Positions 31,409-31,676 of a stretch of DNA of 31,676 nt are shown one piece after another; position 1 is the stretch's first letter; every line of letters starts with the position of its first letter. A program made the position numbers and the translations under genes. The notes under the pieces are model-generated. The model was not told the DNA's origin. It saw nothing but the letters and a program-made list of their open reading frames with translations, and made no database searches. The stretch spans positions 1 to 31,676 of the IMG/VR virus record IMGVR_UViG_3300047562_004112; one strand, written 5' to 3'. This DNA comes from a virus.

Positions 31409-31676
31409 TATATACGACTATCCCAATGGCCGATCATTTCGTCTAGCATAGTTTCAAAAGTATACTTGGGTTTCCATCCCAATATAGATCTAATTTCAGA
31501 ACTGTCACCTTTGAGATATCGCAATTCTTCGGGTCTTATGAATTTTTGATTTTGTACCACATAGTCTTGATAATTGAGACCCAATGCAGAAAAGGTATAT
31601 TCACAGAGTTCTCTCACAGTTCGTGATTCACCGGTGGCCACTACCCAATCTCTGGCCTGGTCATGATTGACAATTA
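31408..31676 (-). CDS. gmd: GDP-mannose 4,6-dehydratase, C-terminal part only
   Basis: The last 89 codons are present; the gene extends beyond the right edge. DWVVATGESRTVRELCEYTF, PEELRYLKGDSSEIRSILGW and KPKYTFETMLDEMI match the C-terminal region of bacterial GMD (for instance the ATGxxxxVREF motif). GMD converts GDP-mannose to GDP-4-keto-6-deoxymannose, the precursor of GDP-fucose, GDP-rhamnose and perosamine. The GTG within this stretch is not a start codon. Catalytic residues lie outside the window. It heads an operon with the GT10 glycosyltransferase and the two oxygenase-like genes. Confidence 0.9.
   Translation of the reverse strand, partial: IVNHDQARDWVVATGESRTVRELCEYTFSALGLNYQDYVVQNQKFIRPEELRYLKGDSSEIRSILGWKPKYTFETMLDEMIGHWDSRI

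Noticed and set aside
1-31676. tRNA, rRNA, CRISPR array, insertion sequence or integrase
   Set aside because: None seen on inspection of either strand; the only mobile-type gene is the homing-endonuclease-like ORF.

Overview
The window is part of the genome of a T4-superfamily contractile-tailed bacteriophage (myovirus). The evidence is a set of mutually consistent T4-type genes: the recombination trio gp32/UvsX/UvsY, terminase subunits gp17 and a gp16 candidate, head-completion protein gp4, tail tube gp19, a tube-like gp54 candidate, sheath gp18, neck proteins gp13/gp14, sheath stabiliser gp15, dNMP kinase gp1 and a DexA-type exonuclease. Octamers matching the T4 late promoter (TATAAATA) also sit just upstream of several virion genes. 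The DNA is AT-rich and densely packed, with many 1-4 nt stop/start overlaps. The protein style (long sheath with inserts, 2OG oxygenases, sugar genes, small conserved modules) resembles environmental aquatic T4-like phages. The host cannot be named from this sequence. Portal, prohead protease and major capsid genes are not in the window.

Layout. Positions 1-977 (minus) hold the start of a glycosyltransferase and a nucleotidyltransferase-cupin fusion. Positions 1037-3876 (minus) form the recombination block gp32 > uvsX > small acidic ORF > uvsY, with a sigma70-like promoter and a palindrome before gp32. Positions 3983-9077 (minus) hold an unknown 476-aa protein, terminase large subunit, an exported SNase-like nuclease and a beta-rich virion protein. 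Positions 9077-13652 (minus) are a tight cluster of six genes whose N-termini resemble T4 capsid-targeting sequences that end at a gp21 cleavage site. Positions 13677-16758 (minus) encode gp16-like, gp4, an unknown 119-aa protein, a tube-like protein and gp19. A plus-strand homing-endonuclease-like gene (16869-18422) lies between gp19 and the very long sheath gene (18429-21872, minus). Positions 21955-23418 carry a small zinc/HNH-like gene (plus) and gp1 and dexA (minus). Positions 23463-28733 hold gp13 and an unknown 385-aa gene (minus), then gp14, gp15 and a Nudix hydrolase (plus). Positions 28723-31676 (minus) run gmd (partial) > GT-A/GT10 glycosyltransferase > two 2OG-oxygenase-like genes.

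How it fits together. Late genes appear to be driven by short-leader or leaderless late promoters. The gp32 block and the 385-aa gene have sigma70-type promoters suited to early expression. Packaging, internal-head, neck and tail proteins build the particle, and the sugar genes plausibly make and transfer a deoxy-sugar. The least described part is the 9.1-13.7 kb cluster of putative internal (possibly injected) head proteins, two of which are paralogues sharing both N-terminal and C-terminal signatures.
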